A stretch of DNA of 64,000 nt from the NCBI RefSeq assembly GCF_000372745.1, contig NZ_KB889629.1, positions 124,049 through 188,048 of the forward strand, read 5' to 3'. The position numbers were made by a program, and so were the translations under genes. Below are positions 35,033 through 44,143 of this stretch, piece by piece. The stretch comes from Embleya scabrispora DSM 41855 (lineage in GTDB: Bacteria; Actinomycetota; Actinomycetes; Streptomycetales; Streptomycetaceae). A model generated the notes under the pieces. The model did no database searches. It was given only the letters and a program-made list of their open reading frames with translations, and had not been told where the DNA came from. Numbering within the stretch: the first letter of the stretch is position 1; every line of letters starts with the position of its first letter.

Positions 35033-35600
35033 AATTACCGGGCCCATACAGCGGTGCACGAAGTCATGGCAACGCACGAAGTTTTACGGGCGATGCGCAA
35101 ATACGGGCGTACACGAGGGGGACGGGGCGCGTGACTTGAGCGGCGGGGGCGGGAATTCGACCGAGGTCGTCGGTGCCGGCGCACGGGCGCCCGCGGTGCC
35201 CGGGTTCGGCCGCGCCGATCCCGCGGTGTCCCGGGCCGGAACGGACCGGGCCCGGGCGGACCGGGCCAGGGCGGATTCGGGCAGGCGAGGGCCGCTCGCG
35301 CCGGGCACGACTTCGCGGAGCCCGATGGCGAGGAGCCGGCCGGAGATGACCCAACCCCCGAGGCGGTCGAGGCCGTCCCGACGCAGATCAGGCGACCCGC
35401 CTGCCGGGTCCGACACCGAGCGGGGCGCTGTGACCGAGGCGGATGTCATCGAAGCAACCGAGGCCGGTCCCCACCCGGCCGGCGACACCGAACCGGTCGA
35501 GGTGGTTTCGGTCGCCGGGCCGACCCCGGACGTCGCACCGCCCGAGGACGAGCCTGTCGGAGTCCACCGGAAAGCCGCACCGCCGATCGCCCCGGAGGCA

Positions 35601-35975
35601 ATCATGGCCAATATGGAAACGGCCCTCAAGGAAGCAATGACGATCGAGGGCGCCGTGGGTGTGGCCCTGGTCGACTACACCAGCGGAATGGCGTTGGGAA
35701 TTCTCGGCGGCAGCAAGGAACTCGACCTGAACGTGGCCGCCGCCGGAAACACCGACGTGATGCGCGCCAAGATGCGCACGATGGAGATGTTGCACATCGG
35801 GGATCAGATCGAGGACATCCTGATCACGCTGGGCAAGCAATACCACGTGATCCGTCCGTTGACCGGACGGGCCGGCAAGGGTCTGTTCCTGTATCTCGTG
35901 CTGATGAAGGACCGTGCCAACCTCGCGCTGGCCCGACACAGCCTCAAGCGTATCGAGGAGGAGATCGAGGTCTGA
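35601..35975 (+). CDS. orphan roadblock/LC7-domain protein
   Basis: A 124-residue roadblock/LC7 protein with the expected alpha/beta core: ETALKEAM, GAVGVALVDYTSGMALG, and ILITLGKQYHVIRPL. Roadblock proteins regulate small Ras-like GTPases; in Streptomyces conservons they sit with a kinase and a GTPase, but here none is adjacent. I chose the ATG at 35601 because GGAGG lies five bases upstream and the length equals the family norm. A GTG at 35430 would add a 57-residue acidic Pro-rich extension whose codon bias also looks coding, so a 181-residue form is possible. Confidence 0.8.
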   Translation: MMANMETALKEAMTIEGAVGVALVDYTSGMALGILGGSKELDLNVAAAGNTDVMRAKMRTMEMLHIGDQIEDILITLGKQYHVIRPLTGRAGKGLFLYLVLMKDRANLALARHSLKRIEEEIEV

Positions 35976-36129
35976 GTTCGCGCTTCGACGACGCGTCGAG
36001 GCCCGCCGTCGAGGCGTGCAGGCCCATCCTCGATACCCCCGGCGTCCTCCGCCCCCCGTGCGGAGGGCGCCATCGGGGTGTCCGGCGACACGTGCGGACG
36101 CCCTGTTCTCCCCGCACCGTCTCGGATAT

Positions 36130-36152
36130 GACGGTACGTCAGATGTACCGTC
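36130..36152. promoter_or_regulatory. 8-bp inverted repeat upstream of the epimerase
   Basis: GACGGTAC (36130-36137) and GTACCGTC (36145-36152) are exact reverse complements with a 7-bp spacer, about 80 bp before the start of the epimerase gene. GTACGGATCGC is also repeated at about 36174 and 36195. Confidence 0.45.
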
Positions 36153-36231
36153 GATCTCGACGTCGTACATCGCGTACGGATCGCAGCCGGATCCCGTACG
36201 GATCGCGTACCCGAGTCACCCGAGGAGCCGC

Positions 36232-37146
36232 ATGCTGTCCGGCGAGAAGATCCTGATCACCGGCCCCGCGGGCCAGATCGCCTACCCACTGACCGAGTAC
36301 CTGGCCCGGGACAACGAGGTGTGGGGCATCGCCCGCTTCTCGAACGCCGAGGACCGCAAGCGGGTCGACGCGCTGGGCGTGACCACCCGCGCCGTCGACC
36401 TCGGCGCGGGCACGTTCGACGAACTGCCCCAGGACTTCACCTACGTCCTGCACCTGGCCACCTTCCAGGGCCCCGGACTCGACTACGACGAGGCGCTGCG
36501 GGTCAACGCGGAGGGCACCGGGCTGCTGCTCCAGCACTGCCGCCGGGCCAAGGCGGCGCTGGTGATGTCCACCGCGTCGGTACTCAAGCCGCACCCGGAC
36601 CCGATGCACGTCTTCCACGAGAGCGACCCGCTCGGCGACGCCAACGTCTCGCACGCACCGACCTACTCGGTCTCCAAGACCGCCGAGGAAGCCGTGTCGC
36701 GCTACTGCGCCCGCGCCTTCGACCTGCCGGTGGTGATCGCCCGGATGAACGCCTCCTACGGCCCGCGCGGCGGCCTGCCGACCATGCACCTGGACGCCGT
36801 GCTGGCCGGGCAGCCGATCGTCACCCGCTGGGATCCGTGCATGTACAGCCCGATCCACCAGGACGACATCAACAGCCAGACGGCGGCCCTGCTGGACGCG
36901 GCGTCGACCCCCGCGACCGTGGTCAACTGGGGTGGCGACGAGCCGGTGAGCGTGCAGGAGTGGGCGGCGCACATGGCCGACCTGAGCGGGCTGCCCGCCG
37001 AGGTGGTGGTCCGTGAGCAACCGGGCACGTTGCGCGGACAGGTACAGGACACCGGCAGGCGCGCGGCGATCACCGGGCCGTGTGCGGTGCGGTGGCGCGC
37101 CGGGCTGGCGGATGTCTACGCCACCCGACGCGGTGATTCGGCCTGA
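36232..37146 (+). CDS. NAD-dependent epimerase/dehydratase family protein
   Basis: A 304-residue extended short-chain dehydrogenase. The cofactor motif is GPAGQIA at residues 10-16, and the catalytic YSVSK pair is at about 143. The STAS segment supplies the Ser. It probably acts on a nucleotide sugar or related small molecule, not identifiable. ATG at 36232 with GAGGAG eight bases upstream. Its upstream region holds a candidate operator. Confidence 0.86.
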   Translation: MLSGEKILITGPAGQIAYPLTEYLARDNEVWGIARFSNAEDRKRVDALGVTTRAVDLGAGTFDELPQDFTYVLHLATFQGPGLDYDEALRVNAEGTGLLLQHCRRAKAALVMSTASVLKPHPDPMHVFHESDPLGDANVSHAPTYSVSKTAEEAVSRYCARAFDLPVVIARMNASYGPRGGLPTMHLDAVLAGQPIVTRWDPCMYSPIHQDDINSQTAALLDAASTPATVVNWGGDEPVSVQEWAAHMADLSGLPAEVVVREQPGTLRGQVQDTGRRAAITGPCAVRWRAGLADVYATRRGDSA

Positions 37147-37275
37147 CCGGGTCGGGCAGCCTACGGCTGTGCTCGATAGCGTCGAGTCTTCAGGTCTTAC
37201 TCGCGCCGTCTCAAAGCGCTTCACGTCATCGGATCGCGTCGCTGCGAGCGGCATCACGCAGGAAGGACAACGATC

Positions 37276-37767
37276 ATGGGCATCCTCGATACTCCCATCG
37301 CCACGCTGGCGGGGGAGAGCACGACCCTGGGCGGCGTCACCGAGGGCAAGGTGGCACTGGTCGTCAACGTCGCGTCCAAGTGCGGCCTGACCCCGCAGTA
37401 CACCGGGCTCGAGGAACTGCAGAAGGAGTTGGGCGCACGCGGCTTCACCGTGGTGGGCGTGCCGTGCAACCAGTTCATGGGCCAGGAGCCGGGCAGCGCC
37501 GAGGAAATCCTCGAATTCTGCTCCACGACCTACGGTGTGACGTTTCCGCTGACCGAGAAGATCGACGTCAACGGCCCGGACCGGCACCCGCTCTACGACG
37601 TGCTCACCGCGGCCTCCGACGCCGAGGGCGGCTCGGGTGACGTGCAGTGGAACTTCGAGAAGTTCCTGCTCTCCGCCGACGGCGCGATCGTCGGCCGGTT
37701 CCGCCCGCAGACCGACCCGCACGACCCGAACCTGATCGCGGCGATCGAGAGTGTGCTGCCGAAATAG
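37276..37767 (+). CDS. glutathione peroxidase family (thiol peroxidase)
   Basis: A 163-residue GPx-family peroxidase. The peroxidatic Cys is Cys36 in NVASKCGLTPQY; the active-site Gln is in CNQFMGQEPG and the Trp in WNFEKF. A second Cys in FCSTTYG may resolve it. Actinomycetes lack glutathione, so thioredoxin or mycothiol is the likely reductant (established for the family). ATG with AGGAAG upstream. Single gene facing a minus-strand gene. Confidence 0.92.
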   Translation: MGILDTPIATLAGESTTLGGVTEGKVALVVNVASKCGLTPQYTGLEELQKELGARGFTVVGVPCNQFMGQEPGSAEEILEFCSTTYGVTFPLTEKIDVNGPDRHPLYDVLTAASDAEGGSGDVQWNFEKFLLSADGAIVGRFRPQTDPHDPNLIAAIESVLPK

Positions 37768-37921
37768 CTCGGTGGGTGGGTAGAACGTCGGTCGGGTCGT
37801 CGGGGGCCCGGCCGGCGTTCGTGGCTCACGGGGGAGCGGATGGCCTGCGCGCGGCGGGCCTTCGCGAAGCCGGCCCGGCGCGGGCGGGACTTCGGCGGAG
37901 CCGGTATCGCGCGCGGCGGAC

Positions 37922-38734
37922 CTACACCAGCGCCCACACGGCGGTCGCGTCGTCGCAGATCTTTGCGCGCGGCCATCTGGACCCGTCCGCGTCGGACGTC
38001 TCCGCGGCCCGCACCCGGGCCAACAGCTCCGCCGGCCCGAAGTGCCGCAGCGTGGTCATCAGCCGATCCCAGTCGCTCAGTCCGTACCGGTCGACCAGCC
38101 GACTGGCCCCGTCGCTCAGCGCGGCCAGCGCGTGTACCTCGCCCAGTGCCAGACCACCCGTGAGCGCCTCGCCGGCCGCCGTGGGATCGGCCGCCGCGAC
38201 CCAGTAACCGCCCGCCACGTTCCGCGCCGCACGCAGGGTGTCCAGGTACTCCTGATCCGCCGTCAGGTAGGCCGGGGTGCCGACGGGGTGCGCGTCCCGG
38301 CGTCGCCGCGCCGCCACCCCGATCACGTCCAGGCGATCGTCGGTGACCACCGTCAGATCCTCGTCGCGCTCGATCAGCAGCGTCGAGTCGGACAACACGA
38401 GGTATTCCAACCGGTCCTCGACCACCCGCACCACCACCGCCGTTGCCGCCGGCGCGTCCGGCCGGCCCAGGTCGCAACCGTCGGCGTGCAGCGCCGAGGT
38501 GTCCTCGATCGCGTCGTGCAGGCACTCGGCCAGGGACCGGTCCGGCCGCGCGCCGCTGTGTGTGAACAGGGCGGTACCCAACCGCTGGACGAACCACGGG
38601 ACGCCGTGCTTGCAGCCGTTGTCCGAACCGGATGTCACTCCGTCGAGCAGCACCATCGTCGTCGGTCCCGCTACGACGAAATCCTCGTTCGGCTTGCCCG
38701 GATGACCCGGTTCTGTCGCGAATTCGACGCGCAT
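37922..38734 (-). CDS. PP2C-like Ser/Thr phosphatase domain protein
   Basis: A 270-residue single-domain protein with the PP2C fold: KPNEDFVV near the N-terminus, LLDGVTSG, an SDSTLLI strand, LSDGASRLVD and a DDATAVWA ending. The metal-binding aspartates are present in altered contexts, so activity is likely but not certain. No membrane segment. The ATG at 38734 has GGGAGG about ten bases upstream, better spaced than the ATG three codons earlier (38743). Divergent from the secreted nucleotidase. Confidence 0.75.
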   Translation of the reverse strand: MRVEFATEPGHPGKPNEDFVVAGPTTMVLLDGVTSGSDNGCKHGVPWFVQRLGTALFTHSGARPDRSLAECLHDAIEDTSALHADGCDLGRPDAPAATAVVVRVVEDRLEYLVLSDSTLLIERDEDLTVVTDDRLDVIGVAARRRRDAHPVGTPAYLTADQEYLDTLRAARNVAGGYWVAAADPTAAGEALTGGLALGEVHALAALSDGASRLVDRYGLSDWDRLMTTLRHFGPAELLARVRAAETSDADGSRWPRAKICDDATAVWALV

Positions 38735-38838
38735 CGCCGACATCCCTCCCTTTTAGGTGCCACGCCGTACGGCTGCCCAGCCCTCGGGGGTGGGAAACGG
38801 TGGTTGATCATGCCCTGCGCGCGGTAGCGGCCACATAA

Positions 38839-38871
38839 GTTCACAGCGGTTTCACACATCGGTTTCGCGCG
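38839..38871 (+). promoter_or_regulatory. PHO-box-like direct repeats upstream of the 5'-nucleotidase
   Basis: Three 11-bp units follow in phase: GTTCACAGCGG, TTTCACACATC and GGTTTCGCGCG. TTCAC at 11-bp spacing is the core of PhoP sites in Streptomyces. A TAATCT (-10 like) lies 30 bp downstream at 38901-38906. Confidence 0.5.
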
Positions 38872-38977
38872 AGGTCTCGTGCGGGTCGGGGAACTGCCCC
38901 TAATCTCTGGCTGCGAGACACCTTCAGTCCCCACTTCTACGCGCGTCACCACTGCGCACGCCATCCGAAGGGATCCC

Positions 38978-40762
38978 ATGCTCGGGAACAGACGACGCCG
39001 CGGTCGCCTCGCCCTCTCCGGCCTGGTCGCCGCGAGCCTGCTTGCGATGAGCGGCCCGGCCATGGCCGACGCACGCGCCGATCACGGCCGGCCCTCCGGC
39101 ACGACGGACCTCGAATTCCTCGCGCTCAACGACCTGCACGGCAACCTGGAGGAACCGCAGGGTTCGGCCGGCACCGTCACCGAACTCGGTCCCGACGGCA
39201 AGCCCGTCGTGATCCCGGCCGGCGGCATCGAGCACCTCGCGACCCAACTGCGCGCGGAGCGCGCGAAGAACCCCAACTCGTTGACCATCGCGGCCGGCGA
39301 CATGATCGGCGCGAGCCCGCTCCTGTCGGGGCTGTTCCACGACGAGCCGACGATCGAGGCGCTGAACAAGGTCGGCCTGGACGTCACCTCGGTGGGCAAC
39401 CACGAGTTCGACGAGGGCAAGAAGGAACTGCAGCGCATGCAGTGGGGCGGCTGCCACCCGACCGAGGGGTGCTACACGCCCGGACGCACGTTCAAGGGCG
39501 CCGACTTCCAGTACCTGGCCGCGAACGTGCTCGACGAGCGCACCGGATTGCCGATCCTGGCCCCGGTGACCGTCAAGAACGTCGGCGGTGCACGGGTCGG
39601 CTTCATCGGCATGACCCTGGAGGGCACGCCGGACATCGTCACGGCCGAGGGCGTCAAGGGCCTGAAGTTCAAGGACGAGATCAAGACCGCCAACAACATC
39701 GTGCCGTGGCTGCGCCTGATCGGCGTCGAGTCGATCGTGGTGCTGCTGCACGAGGGCGGCCTGCCCGCGAGCAACGCGTACAACTACGACTGCAACGCGG
39801 GCGGCAATCCGGGCCTGTCCGGCCCGGTCGTGGACATCGCCAAGGGCCTGGACCCGGCGATCGACATGGTCGTCACCGGCCACACGCACCAGGCGTACTC
39901 GTGCAACATCCCGGACCCCGCGGGGCAGCCGCGAATGGTCACCAGCGCGTCCTCGTTCGGCAAGATGTACACCAAGATCGATGCCACCTACGACAAGCGC
40001 ACGCGCGACATCGTGCGTACCTCGGTCAAGGCGCAGAACACGGTCGTTCGCCGGGACACCCCGAAGGCTCCGGACCTGACGCAGTTGCTCGCCGACTGGC
40101 AGAAGCTCGCGGCACCGGTCTCCAACCGCTCGATCGGGTACATCAGCGGCGACATCCGCGGCCGCGGCGCGACCACGCCCGAGTCGCCGCTCGGCGACGT
40201 GATCGCCGACGCGCAACTGGAGGCGACCGCACCGGCCGACAAGGGCGGCGCGCAGATCGCGTTCATGAACCCGGGCGGGATTCGGTCCGACCTGCAATAC
40301 GCGGCGGCCGGCAGTGAAGGGGACGGCGTCGTCACCTACGGCGAGGCGTTCACGGTGCAGCCGTTCACCAACATGATGCAGACCCTGGATCTCAAGGGTC
40401 AGGCCGTGCTCGACCTGCTCGCGCAGCAGTACACGGGTGGCAACGCCGCCAACCCGAAGGTGTTGCAGATCTCCAAGGGCCTGACCTACACGGTGGACCG
40501 GTCGCAGACCGGCGCGGCCAGGATCGTGCCGGGCAGCGTCAAGCTGAACGGCGTGCCGATCGACCCGGCGGCGACCTACAAGGTCAGCGCGAACGAGTTC
40601 CTGGCCGGTGGCGGCGACGGCTTCGCGGCCTTCAAGACCGGTACGAACAAGCGCGTGGGCGGGTCCGACCTGGACGCGTTGCTGGCCTACTTCGCGGCCC
40701 ACTCCTCGGCGAGCGCGCCGCTCGCGCCGCCGGCGGCGGACCGGATCACCTTCATCGGGTGA
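38978..40762 (+). CDS. secreted 5'-nucleotidase / metallophosphatase
   Basis: A 594-residue exported UshA-like enzyme. A signal peptide with RRRRGR and a hydrophobic core ends near PAMADA. The N-terminal metallophosphatase domain has LNDLHG, AGDMIGAS, GNHEFDEG, LLHEGG and TGHTHQAYSC. The C-terminal substrate-binding domain (5_nucleotid_C) has MNPGGIR, and GGGDGF near the end. It should release phosphate from nucleotides outside the cell. ATG at 38978 with GAAGGGA upstream; a PHO-box-like element precedes it. Confidence 0.92.
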   Translation: MLGNRRRRGRLALSGLVAASLLAMSGPAMADARADHGRPSGTTDLEFLALNDLHGNLEEPQGSAGTVTELGPDGKPVVIPAGGIEHLATQLRAERAKNPNSLTIAAGDMIGASPLLSGLFHDEPTIEALNKVGLDVTSVGNHEFDEGKKELQRMQWGGCHPTEGCYTPGRTFKGADFQYLAANVLDERTGLPILAPVTVKNVGGARVGFIGMTLEGTPDIVTAEGVKGLKFKDEIKTANNIVPWLRLIGVESIVVLLHEGGLPASNAYNYDCNAGGNPGLSGPVVDIAKGLDPAIDMVVTGHTHQAYSCNIPDPAGQPRMVTSASSFGKMYTKIDATYDKRTRDIVRTSVKAQNTVVRRDTPKAPDLTQLLADWQKLAAPVSNRSIGYISGDIRGRGATTPESPLGDVIADAQLEATAPADKGGAQIAFMNPGGIRSDLQYAAAGSEGDGVVTYGEAFTVQPFTNMMQTLDLKGQAVLDLLAQQYTGGNAANPKVLQISKGLTYTVDRSQTGAARIVPGSVKLNGVPIDPAATYKVSANEFLAGGGDGFAAFKTGTNKRVGGSDLDALLAYFAAHSSASAPLAPPAADRITFIG

Positions 40763-40780
40763 CGTTCGTCGGGTAGTCGT

Positions 40781-40813
40781 GGCAGGCCCGGTCGCGGTGC
40801 GGCCGGGCCTGCC
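40781..40813 (+). terminator. hairpin after the 5'-nucleotidase
   Basis: GGCAGGCCCGG (40781-40791) pairs perfectly with CCGGGCCTGCC (40803-40813), 18 bp after the stop. Confidence 0.75.
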
Positions 40814-40896
40814 TGACGCGTAGTCAGTCAAACGGGGGCGAGTGCCTCGACACGAAGGCCGTGAGGCGCCCCACGTGCCGGGCACGGCCGCGAACT

Positions 40897-40911
40897 GGGC
40901 GACAATCGCCC
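40897..40911. promoter_or_regulatory. inverted repeat overlapping the lacI-type gene start
   Basis: GGGCGACAATCGCCC is a perfect 6-bp inverted repeat around CAA, ending one base before ATG. It contains GACAAT (40901-40906), a -10-like hexamer six bases before the ATG. It could be the gene's own operator and a leaderless promoter at once. Confidence 0.45.
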
Positions 40912-40912
40912 C

Positions 40913-41911
40913 ATGAGCACAACGAGACGCCCCCCGACCGGGGCCGATGTGGCCCGTGCCGCAGGCGTTTCGCGCGCGACCGTGTCGTACGCGATGAACG
41001 ACGTCCAGGACAGTCGGATCCCCGAGGAGACCAGGCGCCGGGTCCGCGAGGTCGCCGCCGGACTGGGTTACGAGCCGCGTTCGGACGCCCGATCGCTGCG
41101 GCGCGGGCGGACCGACCTGGTGCTGGTGCCGACCTACGAGGTGCCCTTCGGACAACTGATCCAGCGCTTCCTGGACGGCCTGGCCCGCGAATTGCACGCC
41201 CTGGGACACACCCTGGTGATTCACGGCAATCCCGCCACGCACGGCATCGAGGCGGCGAAGGCGTGGGGCGCGCTCAATCCGGCGGCGGTGCTGGTGCTGC
41301 CGGAGCGCATGTCGGCCGAGGGCGTCGAGTACCTGGCCGCGCGTGGCATCGCCGTGGTGGGCCTGGGCAGCAGTTCCACACCGGTCGCGCTCAGCCTCAA
41401 GGTCGACCACGTGGCGGCGGGCGGCCGAGCCGCCGAGCACCTGATCGCTCGGGGCCGACGGGATTTCGCCGTGGTGGTGCCGCGTGAGCCGGGCCTGACC
41501 GCGTTGGGCCTGGAGCGGCTCGCGGGCTTTCGGGCCGCGGCGGAGGCCGTGGGCGGCAGGATCCGGGTGGTCGAGATGGCCGAGGATCCCGCCGAGGCGG
41601 CGCGGATCGCGCGGGAGTGGCGGGCCGAGGGCCGACCCGACGCGGTGTACGGCTACAACGACGAATACGCGGCACTGCTGCTCGGCGCGTTGGCCGACAT
41701 CGGTGTCCGGGTCCCGGAGCAGATCGCCGTGGTCGGTACGGACGACCTGACGCTGTGCGAGATGGTCCGTCCCCGGTTGACCTCGGTCGCCTTCGAGCAA
41801 CTGATGCCGATGAGTGCGGTGGCGGCGGCCGTCGTCGCGGCCGGCGAAGGCGCCGTCCAGGGCGATCTGACGCTGTGGCAGACGACGTTGCGGGCGCGGG
41901 ACTCGAGCTGA
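40913..41911 (+). CDS. LacI-family transcriptional regulator
   Basis: A 332-residue regulator. The N-terminal helix-turn-helix reads ADVARAAGVSRATVSYAMN and is followed by the hinge region (SDARSLRRGRTD). The rest is a periplasmic-binding-protein-like ligand domain. Its effector is unknown. Neighbouring genes are not sugar transport genes; targets are probably distant or itself. No Shine-Dalgarno sequence; an inverted repeat overlapping the start suggests autorepression. Confidence 0.92.
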   Translation: MSTTRRPPTGADVARAAGVSRATVSYAMNDVQDSRIPEETRRRVREVAAGLGYEPRSDARSLRRGRTDLVLVPTYEVPFGQLIQRFLDGLARELHALGHTLVIHGNPATHGIEAAKAWGALNPAAVLVLPERMSAEGVEYLAARGIAVVGLGSSSTPVALSLKVDHVAAGGRAAEHLIARGRRDFAVVVPREPGLTALGLERLAGFRAAAEAVGGRIRVVEMAEDPAEAARIAREWRAEGRPDAVYGYNDEYAALLLGALADIGVRVPEQIAVVGTDDLTLCEMVRPRLTSVAFEQLMPMSAVAAAVVAAGEGAVQGDLTLWQTTLRARDSS

Positions 41912-41975
41912 TCGGCGGCGGGACGCGGTTGTGGGTCGACGTTCCGCCGGCCGAGGGCGCGGTGGGGTGGAGTGC

Positions 41976-42851
41976 CTACTGCCGTGAGTTCGCCAGCAGC
42001 TTGGTGATCTGACGGGCGACGAGGTCGTCGGCGGGCAGGCCGGGCGTGGTCGCGGACAGATCCGCGTTGCTGACAACCACGATCGTCGGGCCGACCCGGA
42101 CCACGATCAGGCCCAGTGCGCCGCCCGCCTGGGGAGTCATCCCGATCGCCAGTGACTCGTCGCCGAGGCTCGCGTGCGGGATCGCGGCGTAGGTGTCGGC
42201 GCTCGTCACGCCGTCGGTGTCGGTGGAGGTGACCGACGTACAGTTCGGCAGCGCCGCCCGGCCCTTGGCGAACAGGTCCTGTGCACCGGTGCCGGCGAAG
42301 GAGAACAACTCGACGATGGTGAAGCCGGTGGGCGTCGGATCGCCCCTGGTCACCGATGCCTGGGCGGACGCGGCGGGCGCCGAGGCGGCCTGGCCGGGGC
42401 GCGTCAGGTCGATGAGGGGCCGGCAGCCGGCGTCCCGGACGGTTTCTCGGGTCTCGGTGCCGTCGGGGTTGACCTCGTAGGCGCCCGCCGGCATTTCCGC
42501 GGCGGTCAACAAGGCGGCGTCGAGGCGGGCTTGGGCGGCCGGGTCGGAGCCGTTTCCGGTGGTGTCCCGGTTGGTGGAAGGGGCCGGTGACTCGTCGGTG
42601 GGTGGTAGCGCGGGCGGAGGCTCGCCGGGGGAGGAGGCCGCGGCGGGCGGGACGGCGGCCGGCGGGGCGGAGCCCGCGGGTGCGCTCCCCGGCGGCACCG
42701 GGGACACTGCGGTGCTTGCCTCGGGCGCGGCCGGCGGCGCGCTCGCGTACTGGCGTGCCAACGCCTCCTCGTCACGGCCGCACGCGGTGGCCGCCAGGAG
42801 CAGGGTCCCGGCGATCGCCGCCGTGCCCACCCGGATCACGATTCTGCGCAT
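41976..42851 (-). CDS. putative lipoprotein with Pro/Ala-rich linker
   Basis: A 291-residue exported lipoprotein. The signal peptide ends in the lipobox LAATAC (Cys24). A long Pro/Ala/Ser linker (about 35-95) leads to a folded domain of about 190 residues that resembles DUF3558-like or sensor-type lipoproteins (TAAEMPAGAY; VRDAGCRPL; LPNCTSV with a Cys pair). Function unknown. The ATG at 42851 with GAAGGAA upstream is chosen because it begins the lipoprotein signal; the longer frame upstream is not coding. Confidence 0.8.
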   Translation of the reverse strand: MRRIVIRVGTAAIAGTLLLAATACGRDEEALARQYASAPPAAPEASTAVSPVPPGSAPAGSAPPAAVPPAAASSPGEPPPALPPTDESPAPSTNRDTTGNGSDPAAQARLDAALLTAAEMPAGAYEVNPDGTETRETVRDAGCRPLIDLTRPGQAASAPAASAQASVTRGDPTPTGFTIVELFSFAGTGAQDLFAKGRAALPNCTSVTSTDTDGVTSADTYAAIPHASLGDESLAIGMTPQAGGALGLIVVRVGPTIVVVSNADLSATTPGLPADDLVARQITKLLANSRQ

Positions 42852-43237
42852 GCGCGGGTTCCTTCGGAAAGCTCGGTCGTTCTCGAGACGGTTCGAACGC
42901 CGGGTGGGAACGGGCGATCGGGACCGATCGGGATCCGATGGGCCATCAGGAAGCGGAACAGCGGCCTCCCGGCCGCCGGCTCGGCCGGTCACGAGCGCGG
43001 AGCATTCGACCCCGGACGCGGTGGAGTTCGCCGCTTCGGGCAGCGAAGGGCAGTTCCGTACGGCCGAACGCAGGCTACTCCGTGGACCCGTTGGCAACGA
43101 GAGCGGCTTCATCATCGTGGACTCCGCTTGCTTTGCCAACCGCGCGCCGGGGAGCGGGCGGCGACCTCGTTCGAGGCCGCCGCCGACGACGCGGAGACGG
43201 TCGGCGTACCGGCGTCGATTTCCCGTCGGCCACCGTT
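42852..43237. other. intergenic region between lipoprotein and ADP-ribosylglycohydrolase
   Basis: This 386-bp gap contains no convincing gene. Two adjacent copies of CGATCGGGA(C/T) are at 42915-42934, upstream of the lipoprotein. No clear promoter consensus seen. Confidence 0.5.
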
Positions 43238-44143
43238 TCATATGGGCGTGGAGTTCACGGCCGCCTCCCGCCACCACGTCGGGAGCGCCTCCGCGCGGCC
43301 CGTCCATTCGACGGGCAACTCCGCCCGCACGCCCACGATTCCACCGACGATCGCGCACGTGGTGTCCACGTCGCCGCCCGCGCTCGCGGTGGACCAGAAG
43401 GCCGCCGCGTAGTCGTCGAGGTGCCGGGCCGCGGACCACACCGCGAACGGGACCGTGTCGGGGGCGCTCACCTCGCGGCCGTTGCCGAGCAGCCGGCCGA
43501 CCTCGCGCGAGTCCTGACGGCCCACCAGATCCAATGCGGCGCCCAGCCGTTCGCGCACCAGGCCGGCGGGCGTGCGATCGCGCACGAAGCTCACGAAGTC
43601 GCCCGCACCCGGTCGGTCCAGGGTCACCGCGCCCGCGGCCGCGACGGCCACCGCCACCGCGCCGGCGATGCCCTCGGGGTGCATGTGCGTCACCTCGGCG
43701 GACCACGCGGCCTGCGCCACCACCGCGTCCAGGTCGTCGGCGAACCACGCGCCCAACGGGGCGACCCGCATCGCGGCTCCATTGCCCCACGATCCCTGGC
43801 CGTCGAACGGCGCGGCGGCCAAGGCGCGCCAGTCGCCGCCCTGCCGTACCAGCCGCAACATGCGATTGGTGGTCGGCCCGTAACCCCGATCGAAGTCGTG
43901 CCGGCGGGCGAAGGACTTGATCAACTCGTCCTGGTCGACCGTGCCGCGCAGGGCCAACTCGGCATGCAGGACGCAGGCCATCTCGGTGTCGTCGGTCCAT
44001 GGCCAACTGCCCTTCGGCAGGCTGCGATCGGCCAGGTGCGGGAGGTTGTCGGGGACGAAGAACTGGGCGCCGAGCGCGTCGCCGAGCGCGAGGCCGCGCA
44101 GCGAGGCGAGGGCGGAAGAGGTGTGCGTCATATGGGCGGTCAT
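43238..44143 (-). CDS. ADP-ribosylglycohydrolase family protein
   Basis: A 301-residue DraG-like hydrolase that removes ADP-ribose from proteins or small molecules. Metal-binding motifs are WTDDTEM near residue 50 and the C-terminal GGDVDTTCAIVGG. GLALGDALG near the N-terminus is typical. No ADP-ribosyltransferase is adjacent. The ATG at 44143 is used; an in-frame ATG four codons on (44131) is possible. Its upstream gap faces a divergent transporter. Confidence 0.9.
   Translation of the reverse strand: MTAHMTHTSSALASLRGLALGDALGAQFFVPDNLPHLADRSLPKGSWPWTDDTEMACVLHAELALRGTVDQDELIKSFARRHDFDRGYGPTTNRMLRLVRQGGDWRALAAAPFDGQGSWGNGAAMRVAPLGAWFADDLDAVVAQAAWSAEVTHMHPEGIAGAVAVAVAAAGAVTLDRPGAGDFVSFVRDRTPAGLVRERLGAALDLVGRQDSREVGRLLGNGREVSAPDTVPFAVWSAARHLDDYAAAFWSTASAGGDVDTTCAIVGGIVGVRAELPVEWTGRAEALPTWWREAAVNSTPI

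Larger units (their letters stand above)
34798..35600. other. long upstream region of the roadblock gene
   Basis: About 800 bp without a confirmed gene. The first 300 bp are A/T-rich for this genome and hold two perfect inverted repeats (34959-34977 and 35010-35032). From about 35150 the DNA returns to high GC; the reading frame of the roadblock protein is open throughout, and from 35430 codon bias looks coding. Either a long leader or an N-terminal extension of the roadblock protein. Confidence 0.5.
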
